From Cryptomeria japonica (lineage: Eukaryota; Streptophyta; Pinopsida; Cupressales; Cupressaceae): DNA of 64,000 nt. A program made the translations under genes and the position numbers. Below the pieces are notes generated by a model. The model did not search any database. It was not told the DNA's origin and saw nothing but the letters and a program-made list of their open reading frames with translations. How positions within the stretch are numbered: the stretch's first letter is position 1; every line of letters begins with the position of its first letter. Positions 22,165-34,614 of the stretch are shown here, piece after piece. The stretch is taken from assembly GCF_030272615.1 (NCBI RefSeq), contig NC_081411.1, positions 156,986,971-157,050,970 of the forward strand. Direction: 5' to 3'.

Positions 22165-24956
22165 GAGCATTGGTACACAACTTGAGAGGTGATGAAGTGA
22201 TGGAGAAAAATTTAATTTTGAGGCATAAGGACCCAAAATAGATAAAGGAAATGATGGACAAATAGATTTGGAAAGTGGGAGATGTTTAGATAGATGGTTG
22301 TAGGAATCTTTTGGAACAACAAGTCTAGATGCCAGTTTTGATTGTTCTTTGGATTGTAATGCTTTTATGGGTCTCCCCATTGATTTTGACTTTTCTTCTT
22401 TCTTAAAGGGTTTTTGTAGACTTTTGGATATTGGTTTTTGCTTTTGGATCATTTTTTTTTTTGATTTGAAATTTCTTTTAGATTGAACATGTAGATATTT
22501 GGGTGCATGTTGATATTTAGACTTATGGATTTTATTCTTGATATCCAAATTTCTTCCAAAAGGAATGAGAACCATGTATGGATAGGAATGATATGGGGGT
22601 ATTTTGGATGGGTGGATGTAAGGTCCTAAGATGGATAGAAGGAAGGCTTTGACTTTGGAATGAAAGGACCTAAAATGGATTTGGAGGATGAAGGGATACC
22701 TTGATCTTGACTTGGAATAGGATCATTTGAGATTTTTTCTTGATTTTGAATTAGATCCTTGGTGGAGATGGAAGGGATATCATTCTCTTACTTAGGAGAT
22801 GGATGTTGAATGAGAATCTATTCTTGAGATGAAAGAGGATCATCATGGATGGAATACCAAAAGCTTAGGGAATCATCATAAGATTCTTGACAGGTGGGAT
22901 CTTGATAGAAATTGGGATTAGATTGGATAATCATGATATCTTGATCTTGATTTATGCTAGGACTCAATTCCTTTGACTAAGACTCTTCTTTTCAAGCGAC
23001 GAGGTATGGGCATGTGAGTGATCAAAGTTGATGTTTTTTATTTAGGTTGACTTGATAACAAATACCTTGTTTTGACACCCAAGCTTACTAGTCGAATAGA
23101 GGGTTCAATATTTCCCTATTGATGTGACTAAGTATGTGAAATGATATGATAAAGCTCCATGATATTGGAAACTAGGTATATTTGACTAACTTGGATAGCT
23201 AGAGTAAGTATCTGATGTTGATATTGGTTGAAATTGTGAAACTTAGATCACTAGATGATATTCCTCTAATTTTGTTAGAAGACCTTGTTTGCTTGACTAG
23301 CTATGAAGTCTATGATAGTTAAAATGAGATCTTCTCGAAATTGGGTATCTGGAAATGATATTGAATTTTTGGTTTCATATGCGGAAATGCTCACTATTGT
23401 AGATGCGGATAAATGTTTGCGCTAGCCTATTGTTTAAAAGCACTAACCTGCATGACAAATACGTTGTTCTATGGGATAAAAGTGCTTCTCTGTATCATAA
23501 ATACACTAAACTACGGTGCAAAAATATTGTTTCAGGTGTAAAAGCATTGTTTTAATGAGAAAATGTGTGATTCTAGAGCTTAAAAGTGTTGTACTATTGA
23601 TCAAAAGCATTGTTCTGCACAGCAAATGTGTTGTTCTATATAACAAATGCATTATTTTGTTTGTGTTGAAAAGATTTTTCAATTTTCCTTCAAGTTGTCA
23701 AATTTTTGACTCATTTCAGAATGATGATTTTCAAGTTTTTGACCATTTTGAGAACATTTTTGTAGACACAAAAGACACAATGTTTGGAAAGAAAAATGTA
23801 TAAGCAAACACAAATCTTATGGTAGGCTGAGACAATAATTGTTGAATCTTACCTGGGGTTTCCCCTAAGGCTACGCTATTCAAAGTAGATATTTAGGTGC
23901 TTGACCCCACTGGCTCCACCCTCGACACTCACTTCTCTGGGTCAGCCAAGCACCAGTTTCCATGAAAACTCCCCATGGAAAACTTCATATCTCTAATAAG
24001 AATTGTATGTATGTGAGCCGCTTCAGAGGTCTGACCTCATGCACCGACAATTAAAAGGATTTTGGTAGGTAATACAAATAGTTTTCAGTAAGGGCTTCTA
24101 GTCATGTGGCCATACATGTGACACTTTATACTATACAAAAGGTTCCCAACTTATAGAGATTACACTCCATAGCGTTTATGGGGAAACTATGTCAGTATGA
24201 ACTAATCAACACATGTTTATGAATTTCATCACAAATATAATTTATTTAGAGTGAATAAGAAGGACTCAGTATTAGCCCATTTCCACTTGGGTCGTTCCCC
24301 TCTCATTGACCCCCTCAAGGTAGCTCAGGAAGGCAGGCCCTCTAAAGGTTACACATGAAGGAAATAGGTCTTGTTTTCTGATCACCGTATGAGGGTGAGA
24401 GCATACTTGCCTACTACTTCAACAAACACGGAAGACAATAGTTTATTTTAAGCCTTCTAAGAATCTATGTGCAACTACTTTAAGGAGAACACTCAAATGC
24501 AAGTTACATGTTGTCGATTATCCTCCTAGTTAGAATAGATGAACAAGATATGATATTTTACTCTCCAAAATAAACTCCTAATTAACTATGTTGAGGAAAT
24601 GCATGAATTTTACTTCAAAATAACCCTGCACACAAATATGTCAGTAGTTTTGAAATGCTCAGTTCTTGAACATTCGGACCTACAAAAATGTTTGTTAGCA
24701 TATTGAAAGTTTAAAGAAATTTTGCTTGGAAATTGAACAGAAGTGTTAATCTAACAAAAGTGCTATCTTTCAACTCAAAAGCGCTAACCTATAGCAAAAA
24801 ATCATGAATCTGAGACACAAAAGCGTTGTCCTGAGTGACAAAATGTGTGAATCCTCGACAAAAAGTGCTAACCTAACTTCCAAAAGCATTAACCTATTGA
24901 ATATAAGTGCTTCTCTGAGTGACTAAATGCGTGAATCCTCGACCAAAAAAGCAAAC
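22165..24956. other. Non-coding interior of the outer Gypsy, with short tandem repeats
   Basis: Continues 15822-17176. Bases 23511-23665 and 24735-24950 are degenerate tandem units of about 20-25 bp on the theme aaaagcgctaacct / aaaagcattgttctg. The latter resumes at 36781 after the chromovirus. A Lys-rich minus frame at 22159-22575 overlaps the Copia-1 LTR edge and has no recognisable domain. A block at 23860-24010 looks non-repetitive but has no coding signal I can support. Confidence 0.45.
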
Positions 24957-27115
24957 TGATAGGGAGGTTGCGGGGTAATTACTCAAAAGGCCAATTTTGG
25001 TCAAGAGGTCACAAAAGGAAACAAAAAGGTATTGTTTATGTCTGATCCTTATGTTTGCAATAACAAGATTAGTTATAATTGATAGGTCTCTCTACAAGTC
25101 TCCACCATCAACCTCCCTTCTTGGTAAAAGCTCACAACCTTGCTCAAACTCACTCCACCTCCACACTTCACCCATCTACACATTTCTCAACCCCTGACAT
25201 ACTGGACATTCAACTTATTGTTTTCAATTTACATTAGGAAATTCCAACATGGTCATGTGGAGGCAACAAGTTTTTACTGAAGATTTGACAACCAAATTAG
25301 TTTAAGGCTTATAGCTCTTAGCTTACCCAACTCACCAATCAAAGGTCAAAACCCCCAAATGAGATTACACACTACCCAAGGTCTCAAATACACTTGCTTC
25401 AATATTTTAGAGCAATCACACAAAGTTCCATAAGTCCCAAAATCCTCCTTGCAATCGGGCTCATACTTTTTGATAAAAATAGTCAAAAAGGACTACTAGC
25501 CCGTGGAGGGGTAATTGCCAAATTTTTGCGTATTCTGCTCAATGATGGTTAAAACCTCCCACAAGCTTATCTTGGATGATTGTTTAGAGGTCTAGGCTCA
25601 AATATTTTTTAGGTTTTAGGCTCCATTAACCAGGTTTAGTGACTGTCCACAAATTTGGGCTTAAAAGTAGGGTTTTGGAGGGTTTTCAAGTGTAACCACT
25701 AGGTTTGCATTCTTGTGCACCACTACAAGTACCTAGATCTTCATAAGATGTCTAACATGTCTTCAACATGTGTTCCCTACCTCTTCCATACAAGAATTAT
25801 GCCAAACACTTGGCAAAAATATGAGAAAAGAGGTGAAATGTCACTGTCACTGTTAAAATGCTGCCCTTTTAGCAGTCAGCTGCTGCCACATCTTTGGACC
25901 TGCATAACAAGGGGATTGAACTGGAACTATACCTCAATGAGGTCTACAAAACACTAATGAAATTTCCTATTACATAGCCTTCATAGTTATAAGGCTTGGA
26001 TTATGATTTGAAAAATTCCCTGAGCATTTTGGCAAACACAATTCACAAAAACAGTGAACTCACTATTTTGCTTACAAACTGAGAATGGTTAATATGGATA
26101 AGCTTCTCTAGCAAACCAAGATTATTCTCAACACCCTTGGCCATATGTCCAAACCTCTGCCTCATACATTTTTTCACTCCAAATTTCTTTTGGATGCAAA
26201 TTTTGAGTTTTTGATCATGCTACTAGCCGAGTAATCAATACTTGCCTAGTCTTCAACTCAAATCCATCCTCCAAGCACACTTTTGGCATAAAATAAAGAA
26301 TATGTGCACTATATACATGCATAAAAACTTGACTAAATCCATTTTGTGGGATCCCAGACCTGGATTAGTCAACTTGTTGCATTTTGTAACCTCAAACCCT
26401 TGACAGGGCAGAGAACACACAAAAGTGAAATAATTTTGTACAATCAAATTGCCAAAGGAAACCAGAACAACAAGCACTTAGAGATAATTGTACAACTATT
26501 ATGCACACTTTCCAAAGGCACATTATGGAAGAGAAAAGCTACAGTACAGACTGTTACTCAAAGGAAGAAAAAACATTGATAAAAGCCAAAATTTCATGAT
26601 TTCTATTAGGAATCTCTTGTTCATAGAATCACCAACCCTTTCCAAGGAAAAGGGAGGCCTTTTATAGTTTTTCCATCTAGTTATCAATCCCCAGTATGGA
26701 CATGAGGCTTCCACAACTTCATTTTGCAAGAAAAATAAAAAAAAATGACAACTTTGATAATTTTACAACCTTAAATGACAACATTTCCTGCTCCAAAGGA
26801 CATTTTTGACAACCTAACCTAGTCAACTCATCTAAACACCTTAGACATGGTTAAAAGAACTTATCAAACATGTTTCAATGCTTTGGAAAACATTAGAAGA
26901 GCTTTTTGGCAATTTTGCACATTTTTGCCAAAATTGTCAACTCAAAGCCTGAAAGGCAAAACTTGACCTCTTGAGCCCAAAATGAGATCAAAACCACTAG
27001 AAAAGACACACAACAACCTAAAAAAACATTAAAAACCTTTCACAAGACATTACAAACATGAAATCATAAATTACTCAAAAAGGAGAGTTTTGCTCAACTA
27101 GGTGCTCCTGCACCA
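24957..27115 (-). repeat. Left outer LTR (3' LTR) of the chromovirus
   Basis: About 2.16 kb. Starts TGATAGGGAGG and ends CTCCTGCACCA. Matches 34615-36775 throughout. Short open frames inside it, such as 24997-25197 and 25715-25957, recur in the right LTR but show no domain and are not supported as genes. Confidence 0.92.
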
Positions 27116-27133
27116 TACTCCCCCCAAAACAAA
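27116..27133 (-). promoter_or_regulatory. Polypurine tract, chromovirus copy A
   Basis: The minus strand reads TTGTTTTGGGGGGAGTA against the LTR. The same tract follows the middle LTR at 30108. Confidence 0.8.
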
Positions 27134-27189
27134 GAAGTCATGTGACTCCTTGAGGTAGAAAAGACGAAAGGATACCAAACTTCAAAATG

Positions 27190-29176
27190 TTAGTTCAGGT
27201 ATCCATTCGGCCTGTGAGATATGCTTATCTTTCTATTTGAGTAGATGCTCCATATAGGTGTGATTCCTTATCTTTTTGAGAATCCTGGAGTCTAGAACCT
27301 ATTCTGCTTGGGGAATAGAAAGAGAAAGGAGAGATAGATCAGAAAGGGATTGTGGAACATCTGAAACTATTTGAATCTCCTCAGGTGGCTGCCCCTTGAA
27401 AGCAATCAAATATGCAACATTAAAAATGGGAGACAAAGAAACATCAGTAGGCGAATCAACTTTATAAGCATTAGAATCATACTTATTCAAGATTTTGCAA
27501 GGGACTATTCTCCTCATCTAAAGTTTGCTTGGAACTCCCTTTTATAGCCTTTCCTTGTTCAAAATGATCTATCACATAATCTCCTATGGAAAATTGAACA
27601 TCTCTCTTTGTAACATCCACTCTTGCCTTGACCTTTTGGGAGGTCTCTTGGAGAGATTTTCTAACTTGCTCATGAACCTCCTTCATGGATTGAGCCATGT
27701 CATCTGTTGTTCCTCTCTTAGGCTGCAAGTTAGTGATATCCATCAACTCCATTATACCCCTTGGATGCATACCATAAACAAATTCAAAAGGAATTTTACC
27801 TGTAGACCGGTTAACACTATCATTGTAGGCATATTCTGCTTGATGAATGAGCTGATCCCAACTCTGCCCATATTCCTTTGTCAAGAACCTAAGCATGTTT
27901 CCAAGAGACCTATTCAAAAATTTGGTTTGGCCATCAGTTTGTGGATGATAAGATGAACCAAAAGAGAGATTAGTACCCAATCTCCTCCACAATACCTTCC
28001 AAAAATGACCAAGAAACTTAACATCCCTATCTGAAACAATGCTAGTAGGCAAACCATGTATTGTAAAAACGTCTTTGAAAAATAAGTAAGCAATGTGAAT
28101 TGCATCATGTGTTGTTTTACAAGGAATAAAATGAGCCATTTTGCTAAATCTTTCAACTACTACAAAGATGCTATCAAATCCTGCTTGAGTTCTAGGTAAT
28201 CCTACCACACAATCCATACTAATGCAATCTCAAGGCCTATGTGGAATGGGAAGAGGCTGATATAAACCAGCATTGGAGGAATTGCCTTTTGCTTTCTGAC
28301 ATACCAAACACTGCTCAAGATACCTCTTGATGTCTCTCTGCATCTTAGGCCAATAATAGAACCTTTGAACCAACTCTAAGGTCTTGTTGAGACCGAAATG
28401 TCCACTTAAGCACCCATTGTGCTTCTCCTGAATGAGGTTCTCTCTCATAGAACCCTTTGGAACACATAACTGTCCACCCCTGAATAACAAACCATCCTGC
28501 AAAGTGAAATCAACATATGCACCATGGAAATTATTCTCAAAATCTTGACAAACTTTATAAGCTTCAGCAAAATCATCATCAGTAGGATACATATCTTTAA
28601 AACTATCAATACCAATGCTCTGACCTTGAATCTCATGAATAGTTAACAACCTTCTACTCAAAGCATCTGCTAGTTTATTCAATTGACCCTTCTTATGCTT
28701 AAGAGTAAAAGTGTAAGCTTGCAAGTACTGTACCCATTTAACATGCCTATGATTCAGTTTATCCTATGAGTTCAAGAAACTTAGTGCCTGATTATCGGTG
28801 TATACAACAAACTTTTTAGGAAGAAGATAGTGTCTCCATTTCCTAAGTGCATGTACTAATGCATAGAGTTCTAAATCATAGGAAAAGTAGTTTTTCTTGG
28901 CATCATTCAACTTCTCACTAAAGAATGCAACTGGTCTATTTTACTAATTTAAAACAACTCCTACAACAATATTACTAGCATCACATTCAATAGTTAAAAG
29001 CTTATCAAAACTAGGTAAAATGAGCACTAGTTGAGTAGCTACTTTAGTTTTCAATAATTCAAACCCCTTATTGGATGCATATATCCACTAAAATTTTACC
29101 CTTACACCCCCTTTGATGGTGTCTAACATTGGAGCACAAATCTCACTGAATCCCCTGATGAATTTTCTGTAAAATT
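27190..29176 (-). pseudogene. Chromovirus copy A: RNase H, integrase, chromodomain (5' part deleted)
   Basis: Reading right to left: RNase H remnant (28920-28730), connection and H2C2 zinc finger (28724-28230; HNGCLSGHFG...CLVCQKAKG), and integrase core (28217-27483). The C-terminal segment is at 27517-27299, then chromodomain ILKKIRNHTYMEHLLK at 27297-27199. The first catalytic Asp (SMDCVVG) and second (SDRDVKF) are present, but the Glu expected in DGQTE is Lys (DGQTKFLNR). TGG-to-stop changes occur between connection and core and in the chromodomain. Gag, protease and most of RT are removed by the deletion at 29172. Shares the Lys substitution with copy B. Confidence 0.88.
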
Positions 29177-30107
29177 TCTTTTGGGTGCAAATTTTGAGTT
29201 TTTGATCATGCTACTAGCCGAGTAATCAATACTTGTCTAGTCTTCAACTCAAATCCATCCTCCATGCACAATTTTAGCACAAAATAAAGCATATGTACAC
29301 TATATACATGCGTACCAACTTGACTAAATCCATTTTGTGGGATCCTAGACCTGGATTAGTCAACTTGTTGCATTTTGTAACCTCAAACCCTTGATAGGGC
29401 AGAGAACACACAAAAGTGAAATAATTTTGTACAATCAAATTGCCAAAGGAAACTAGAAAAACAATAACTTAGAGAGAATTGTACAACAATTATGCACACT
29501 TTCTAAATGTATAGTACGTAGTAGAAAAGAAACAGTACGGACTGTTACTCAAAGGAAGGAAAAAATAGTGATAAAAGCCAAAATTTCATGATTTCTATTA
29601 GGAATCTCTTGCTCATACAATCAGAAACCCTTTCCAAGGAAAATGGAGGCCTTTTATAGTTTTTCTAGTTGGTTATCAAGCCCTAGTATGGACATGAGGC
29701 TTCAACAACTTCATTTTGCAAGAAAAGTAAAAAAAAATGACAACTTTGACAATTTTACAAGCCCAAATGAAAACATCTCTTGCTCCAAAGGATATTTTTG
29801 ACAACCTAACCTCATAAACTCATCTAAACACCTTAGACATGCTTAAAAACACTTATCAAACATTTTTCAATTCTTTGGAAAGCATTAGAAGAGCTTTTTG
29901 GCAATTTTGTACATTTTTACCAAAATTGTCAACTCAAAGCCTGAAAAGCAAAACTTGACCTCTTGAGCCCAAAATGAGATCAAAACCACCAGACAAGACA
30001 AAAAACAACCTAAAACAACATTAAAAACCTTTCACAAGACATTACAAACATGAAATCATAAATTACTCAAAAAGGAGAGTTTTGCTCAACTAGGTGCTCC
30101 TGCACCA
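29172..30107 (-). repeat. Truncated middle LTR of the chromovirus
   Basis: Corresponds to 26181-27115, the inner 935 bp of the left LTR. Its left edge is fused to RT-region sequence equivalent to position about 32168. The overlap 'aaatt' is common to both parents, so this is a deletion at microhomology. Confidence 0.88.
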
Positions 30108-30187
30108 TACTCCCCCAAAAACAAAGAAGTCATGTGACTCCTTGAGGTAGAAAAGAAGAAAGGATTCCAAACTTCAAAAAGTTAGTT

Positions 30188-31480
30188 TCAGGTATCCATG
30201 TGGCCTCTAAGATATTCTTAGCTTTCCATTTGATTAGATGCTCCATATAGGTGTGATTCATTATCTTTTTGAGAATCCTGGAGTCTAGAACCTATTATGC
30301 TTGGGGAATAGAAAGAGAAGGGAGAGATAGATCAGAAAGGGATTGTGCAACATCTGAAACTCTTTGAATCTCCTCAAGTGGCTACCCCTTGAAAGCAATC
30401 AAATCTACAACATTAAAAATGGGAGACAAAGAAACATCAGTAGGAAAATCAACTTTATAAGCATTAGAATCATACTTATTCAAGATTTTGCAAGGGCCTA
30501 TTCTCCTCATCTGAAGTTTGCTTGGAAACCCCTTTTATAGCCTTTCCTTGTTCAAATTATCCATCACATAATCTCCTATGGAAAATTGAACATCTCTCTT
30601 TGTAGCATCCACTCTTGCCTTGACCTTTTGGGAGGTATCTTGGAGAGATTTTCTAACTTGCTCATGAACCTCCTTCATGGATTGAGCCATGTCATCTTCT
30701 CTTCCACTCTCAAGCTACAAGTTAGTGATATCCTTCAACTCCATTATACCCCTTGGATGTATACCATAAACAACTTCAAAAGGACTTTTACCTGTAGACC
30801 GGTTAACACTATCATTATAGGCATATTCTGCTTGATGAATGAGTTGATCCCAACTCTGCCCATATTCCTTTATCAAGCACCTAAGCATGTTTCCAAGAGG
30901 CCTATTCAAAACTTTGATTTGGCCATCAGTTTTTGGATGATAAGCTAAACCAAAAGAGAGATTAGTACCCAATCTCTTCCACAATGTCTTCCAGAAATGA
31001 CCAAGAAACTTAACATTCGTATTTGAAACAATGCTAGTAGGCAAACCATGTATTCTAACAACGTCTTTGAAAAATAAGTAAGTAATATGACTTGCATCAT
31101 GTGTTGTTTTACAAGGAATAAAATGAGCCATTTTGCTAAATCTGTCAACTACTACAAAGATGCTATCAAATCTTGCTTCAATTCTAGGTAATCCTACCAC
31201 ACAATCCATACTAACGCAATCCCAAGGCCTATGTGGAATGGGAAGAGGCTGATATAAACCAGCATTGGAGGAATTGCCTTTTTCTTTCTGACATACCAAA
31301 CACTACTCAACATACCTCTTGATATCTTTCTGCATCTTAAGCCAATAATAGAACCTTTGAACCAACTCTAAGGTCTTGTTGAGACCAAAATGTCCACTTA
31401 AGCACCCATTGTGCTTCTTCTAAATGAGGTTCTCTCTCATAGAACCCTTTGGAACACATAATTGTTCACCCCTGAATAAC
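30188..31480 (-). pseudogene. Chromovirus copy B: integrase and chromodomain
   Basis: H2C2 region about 31460-31290, core 31299-30715, and chromodomain 30290-30190, which keeps HLIKWKAKNILEATWIPE, a clear chromodomain signature. The second catalytic Asp lies in SDRD in copy A but the motif is SNTN here, and the Glu position is Lys as in copy A. Chromodomains of this group steer integration toward heterochromatin marks; this copy cannot integrate as written. Confidence 0.87.
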
Positions 31481-31554
31481 AAACCATCATGCAAAGTGAA
31501 ATCAGCATATGCACCATGGAAATTATTCTCAAAATCTTGACAAACTTTATAAGC

Positions 31555-32880
31555 TTACGCAAAATCATCATCAGTAGGATACATATCTTTAAAACTATCA
31601 ATACCAATGCTCTGAACTTGAATCTGATGAATAGTTAACAACCTTCTACTCAAAGCATCTGCTACTTTATTCAACTGACCCTTCTTATCCTTAAGAGTAA
31701 AAGTGTAAGCTTGCAAGTACTCTACCCATTTAACATGCCTATGATTCAATTTATTCTATGAGTTCAAGAAACTTAGTGCCTGATTATCAGTGTATACAAC
31801 AAACTCTTTAGGAAGAAGATAGTGTCTCCATTTCCTAAGTGTCTATATAAATGCATAGAGTTCTAAATCATAGGAAGAGTAAATTTTCTTGGCATCATTC
31901 AACTTCTCACTAAAGAATGCAACTGGTCTATTTTCCTGACTTAAAACAACTCCTACAACAATATTACTAGCATCACATTCAATAGTAAAAAGCTTATCAA
32001 AACTAGGTAAAATGAGCACTGGTTGAGTAGCTACTTTAGTTTTCAATAATTCAAACCCCTTATTGGTTGCATATATCCACTAAAATTTTACCTTTACACC
32101 CCCTTTGATGGTGTCTAACATTGGAGCACAAATCTCACTGAATCCCCTAATGAATTTTTTGTAAAATTGTGCCAAACCACGGAAACTTCTGACATCACTA
32201 GAAGTTTTTGGAGTTGGCCAACTGGTTATTGCTGCAACTTTCGATTGATCCATTTTTCAGATTGCCTCCTGATACAACAAAACCAAGATAGACCAATTCT
32301 TTTTTCATAAAATCACATTTTTCTAGATTAATGGTTAGTTGTTGATCAGATAATTGTCTCAAAACAATAGCTAAATTCTTTAGATGTTCTTCCTTAGTCT
32401 TATTGAAAATAAGAATATCATCTAAATACACAACAACAAACTTGCCAATGAAATCATGTAAAACTTCATTCATGAGTCTCATGAATGTGTTGGGAGCATT
32501 AGAGAGTCCAAATGGCATGAAAAGCCACTCATAGAGACCCTCATTCATTATGAAAGCTATCTTCCATTCATCCCCCTCTTTGATTCTTATCTAATGGTAA
32601 CCACTCTTCAAATCAATCTTACTGAAATACTGTGCACCCCCCAAACAATCTATCAAATCCTCTATCCTGGGTATGGGAAATCTGTACCTGATGGTGATCT
32701 TGTTTATAGCTCTGGAATCTATGCAAAGTCTCCATGTTCCACCCTTCTTAGGTGCCAACATTGTAGGTACTGCACAAGGACTAATGCTTTTCCTAATCAT
32801 CCCTTGGTCTAAGAGTTCTTATATTTGTCTTGCTGCCTCTTCATTTTGTTTAGGGCTCATCTTATAGGGTGCCTTATTTG
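31555..32880 (-). pseudogene. Chromovirus copy B: reverse transcriptase and RNase H
   Basis: RT is seen in two pieces, 32800-32591 ([30 protein letters not shown]) and 32548-32198 ([23 protein letters not shown]). They are separated by a TAG (32591-32593) at the very conserved Gln of GYHQIRI. RNase H follows at 32046-31843 (TIECDASNIVVGVVLSQ) and 31749-31555 (LADALSRR tether end). All catalytic aspartates I can see (YLDD, ECDAS) are kept. In copy A, everything N-terminal to about 32168 is absent. Confidence 0.9.
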
Positions 32881-33229
32881 GTAAAGAGACTCCAGGTATG
32901 AAATCAATCTGATGGCTAATGGCTCTAGGAGGTGGTAAGGCTACAGGTTTACCATCACTGATTATTTATTTGAAGTTATCAAGGATTTGCTGCACCTCAT
33001 ATGGTATCTCGACTTTCTTTTCTACCTTTTCTTCCTTGGGTTTTACTATGAGTGCAAATCCCACTCCTTCACCTTCTTCTAGTATTTTTATGAATTCTTT
33101 CTCATTCACTAACAAGATGTTAGGCACTTTATTGCTGATCTCTCCTTCTTCATTGAGGTATTGAATCTGATAGGTTACTCCATCTTTCTGAAATGAGTAG
33201 GAGTTTCTTTCCCCATCATGTTGTGCTTT

Positions 33230-33496
33230 TCAGTCAAACTGCCATGGTCTACCCAATAGTAGGTGGCAAGCATCCATAGGAAGGATGTCACATAAGATCC
33301 TATCCGTATATCCACCTATGTGGAAATCTACCCAGGCTTGCTTATTTACTAACACATGTTGTCCCTTATTTAACCATGTGACATTGTATGGCTCATTGTG
33401 TTGTATCCTAGGTAGTTTCAATTTACTTACTGCTTCCTCTAATATGATGTTATCTATGGATCCTGAATCTATGATCACCTTACACACCTCTCCCAT
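33230..33496 (-). pseudogene. Chromovirus copy B: aspartic protease
   Basis: Open from 33496 to 33230, with VIIDSGSIDNIILEEAV (active-site DSG) and a LLLGRPWQFD end, typical of Gypsy retropepsin. It would cleave the Gag-Pol precursor. Flanking frames are broken. Confidence 0.88.
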
Positions 33497-33649
33497 GATT
33501 TACACTTAATCTCTTCTCTGTGAGACCTCTGTACTATGTGGCTTCTTCATTAACACTCTCTTGATCATTAAACTCTCACCATCTTCTAAAGCTAGGTTCA
33601 ATGCTGAAGTTCCAGTATTACCTCCATCTCCTAAACATAATTTACCCTC

Positions 33650-34561
33650 TTTTCACCACCATAGGATGAACTAGGCTTCCCAGGGCATCTATAGGTAGGG
33701 TGGCCCAAATTTTGATAGTTATACCACTTCATGGTTGAGAAGTAGGACCCTCTCCCTACTCTATTAGATCTACCCCTACTCTGGTTGCTTGATCCCCTAC
33801 CCATATAGTTGGGTTTCCTCTGAGAATCCCACTTTTCTCTATAAGTTTAGACTCTCCCTGAGATCGTTGATCTATGCTCCTTCCCCCAAAATTGCCTCTA
33901 TGGCCTCTACCATCTCTTCCCCTACCTCTTCCTCTATTGTTTTGTTCTTTCTTTCTCCTACCTTTCTCTTCCACCTTAAGTGCTAGTTGATAACACTTGT
34001 GTACTGTTTGTGGGCATAACAAGCTCATCTCTTCCTGAATGTTCCACCTCAACCCATTCAAGTACCTTGTCACTTTTATGCTCTCATCCTCTACTTTGGA
34101 TCTAATGCAGAGTTTTTGAAACTACTCAGTGTAGCTACTAACATCTAGGTCTTTTTGTCTCAAATTTTGTCTTTTCCTGTGAAGTTGTATTTCATAGTCT
34201 CCAAGAAGGTAGGTTTCTTTTTTTTTTGGCTACCATTGCTTTCCAGGTGGCTATTGGTTGCTTACCTTCTTTCACCCTTTCCTCTTGGATGAACTTCCAC
34301 CAAGTTAAGCCTACCCCTCTACACCTTGATTTTGCTACCTTAACCTTCTGTGCTTCAGTTACTCCATCACATTCAAATTGGTTTTCTAGTCCTTCAATCC
34401 ACTCTATAGGAGCATCTGGATCCATCTTTCCACTAAAAAGAGCCACTCCCTCTAAGGTTTTACCACTCATAGCCCTCAAAGCTTTCCAATCTTTCTCTGA
34501 GTGCCCTATTTTCCTCTTCTTGGTCTTCAACCTTCTTGGCTAACTCAGCATTAGTCACCAT
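33650..34561 (-). pseudogene. Chromovirus copy B: Gag with a damaged zinc knuckle
   Basis: The start ATG complementary to 34559-34561 lies about 40 bp after the priming site. The capsid-type region (34530-34192; FSGKMDPDAPIEWIEGLENQ, LTWWKF) continues at 34073-33756, ending in an Arg/Gly-rich tail (RGRGRGRDGRGHRGNFGG). The knuckle at about 33735-33690 reads WYNYQNLGHPTYRC: both N-terminal cysteines are replaced, while His and the last Cys remain. Confidence 0.82.
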
Positions 34562-34598
34562 GTTTTCCTAATGATCCTTTTCTCTTGAATCTTTCGTT

Positions 34599-34611
34599 GG
34601 CTCTGATACCA
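34599..34611 (-). promoter_or_regulatory. Primer-binding site of the chromovirus (tRNA-iMet)
   Basis: The minus strand reads TGGTATCAGAGCC, three bases from the right LTR. Confidence 0.9.
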
Positions 34612-34614
34612 CTA

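Noticed and set aside
22159-22575. 138-codon Lys-rich minus ORF
   Set aside because: Its end runs into the Copia-1 LTR edge and target duplication, so it cannot predate that insertion as written; no domain seen.
23516-23803. 95-codon plus ORF with repeated VLxxKSIVL-like residues
   Set aside because: It translates the degenerate 20-25-bp tandem repeats of the outer Gypsy interior.
27525-30948. Plus-strand ORFs of 120-143 codons with similar sequence at 27525-27956 and 30586-30948
   Set aside because: They look conserved only because they are antisense to the duplicated chromovirus integrase.
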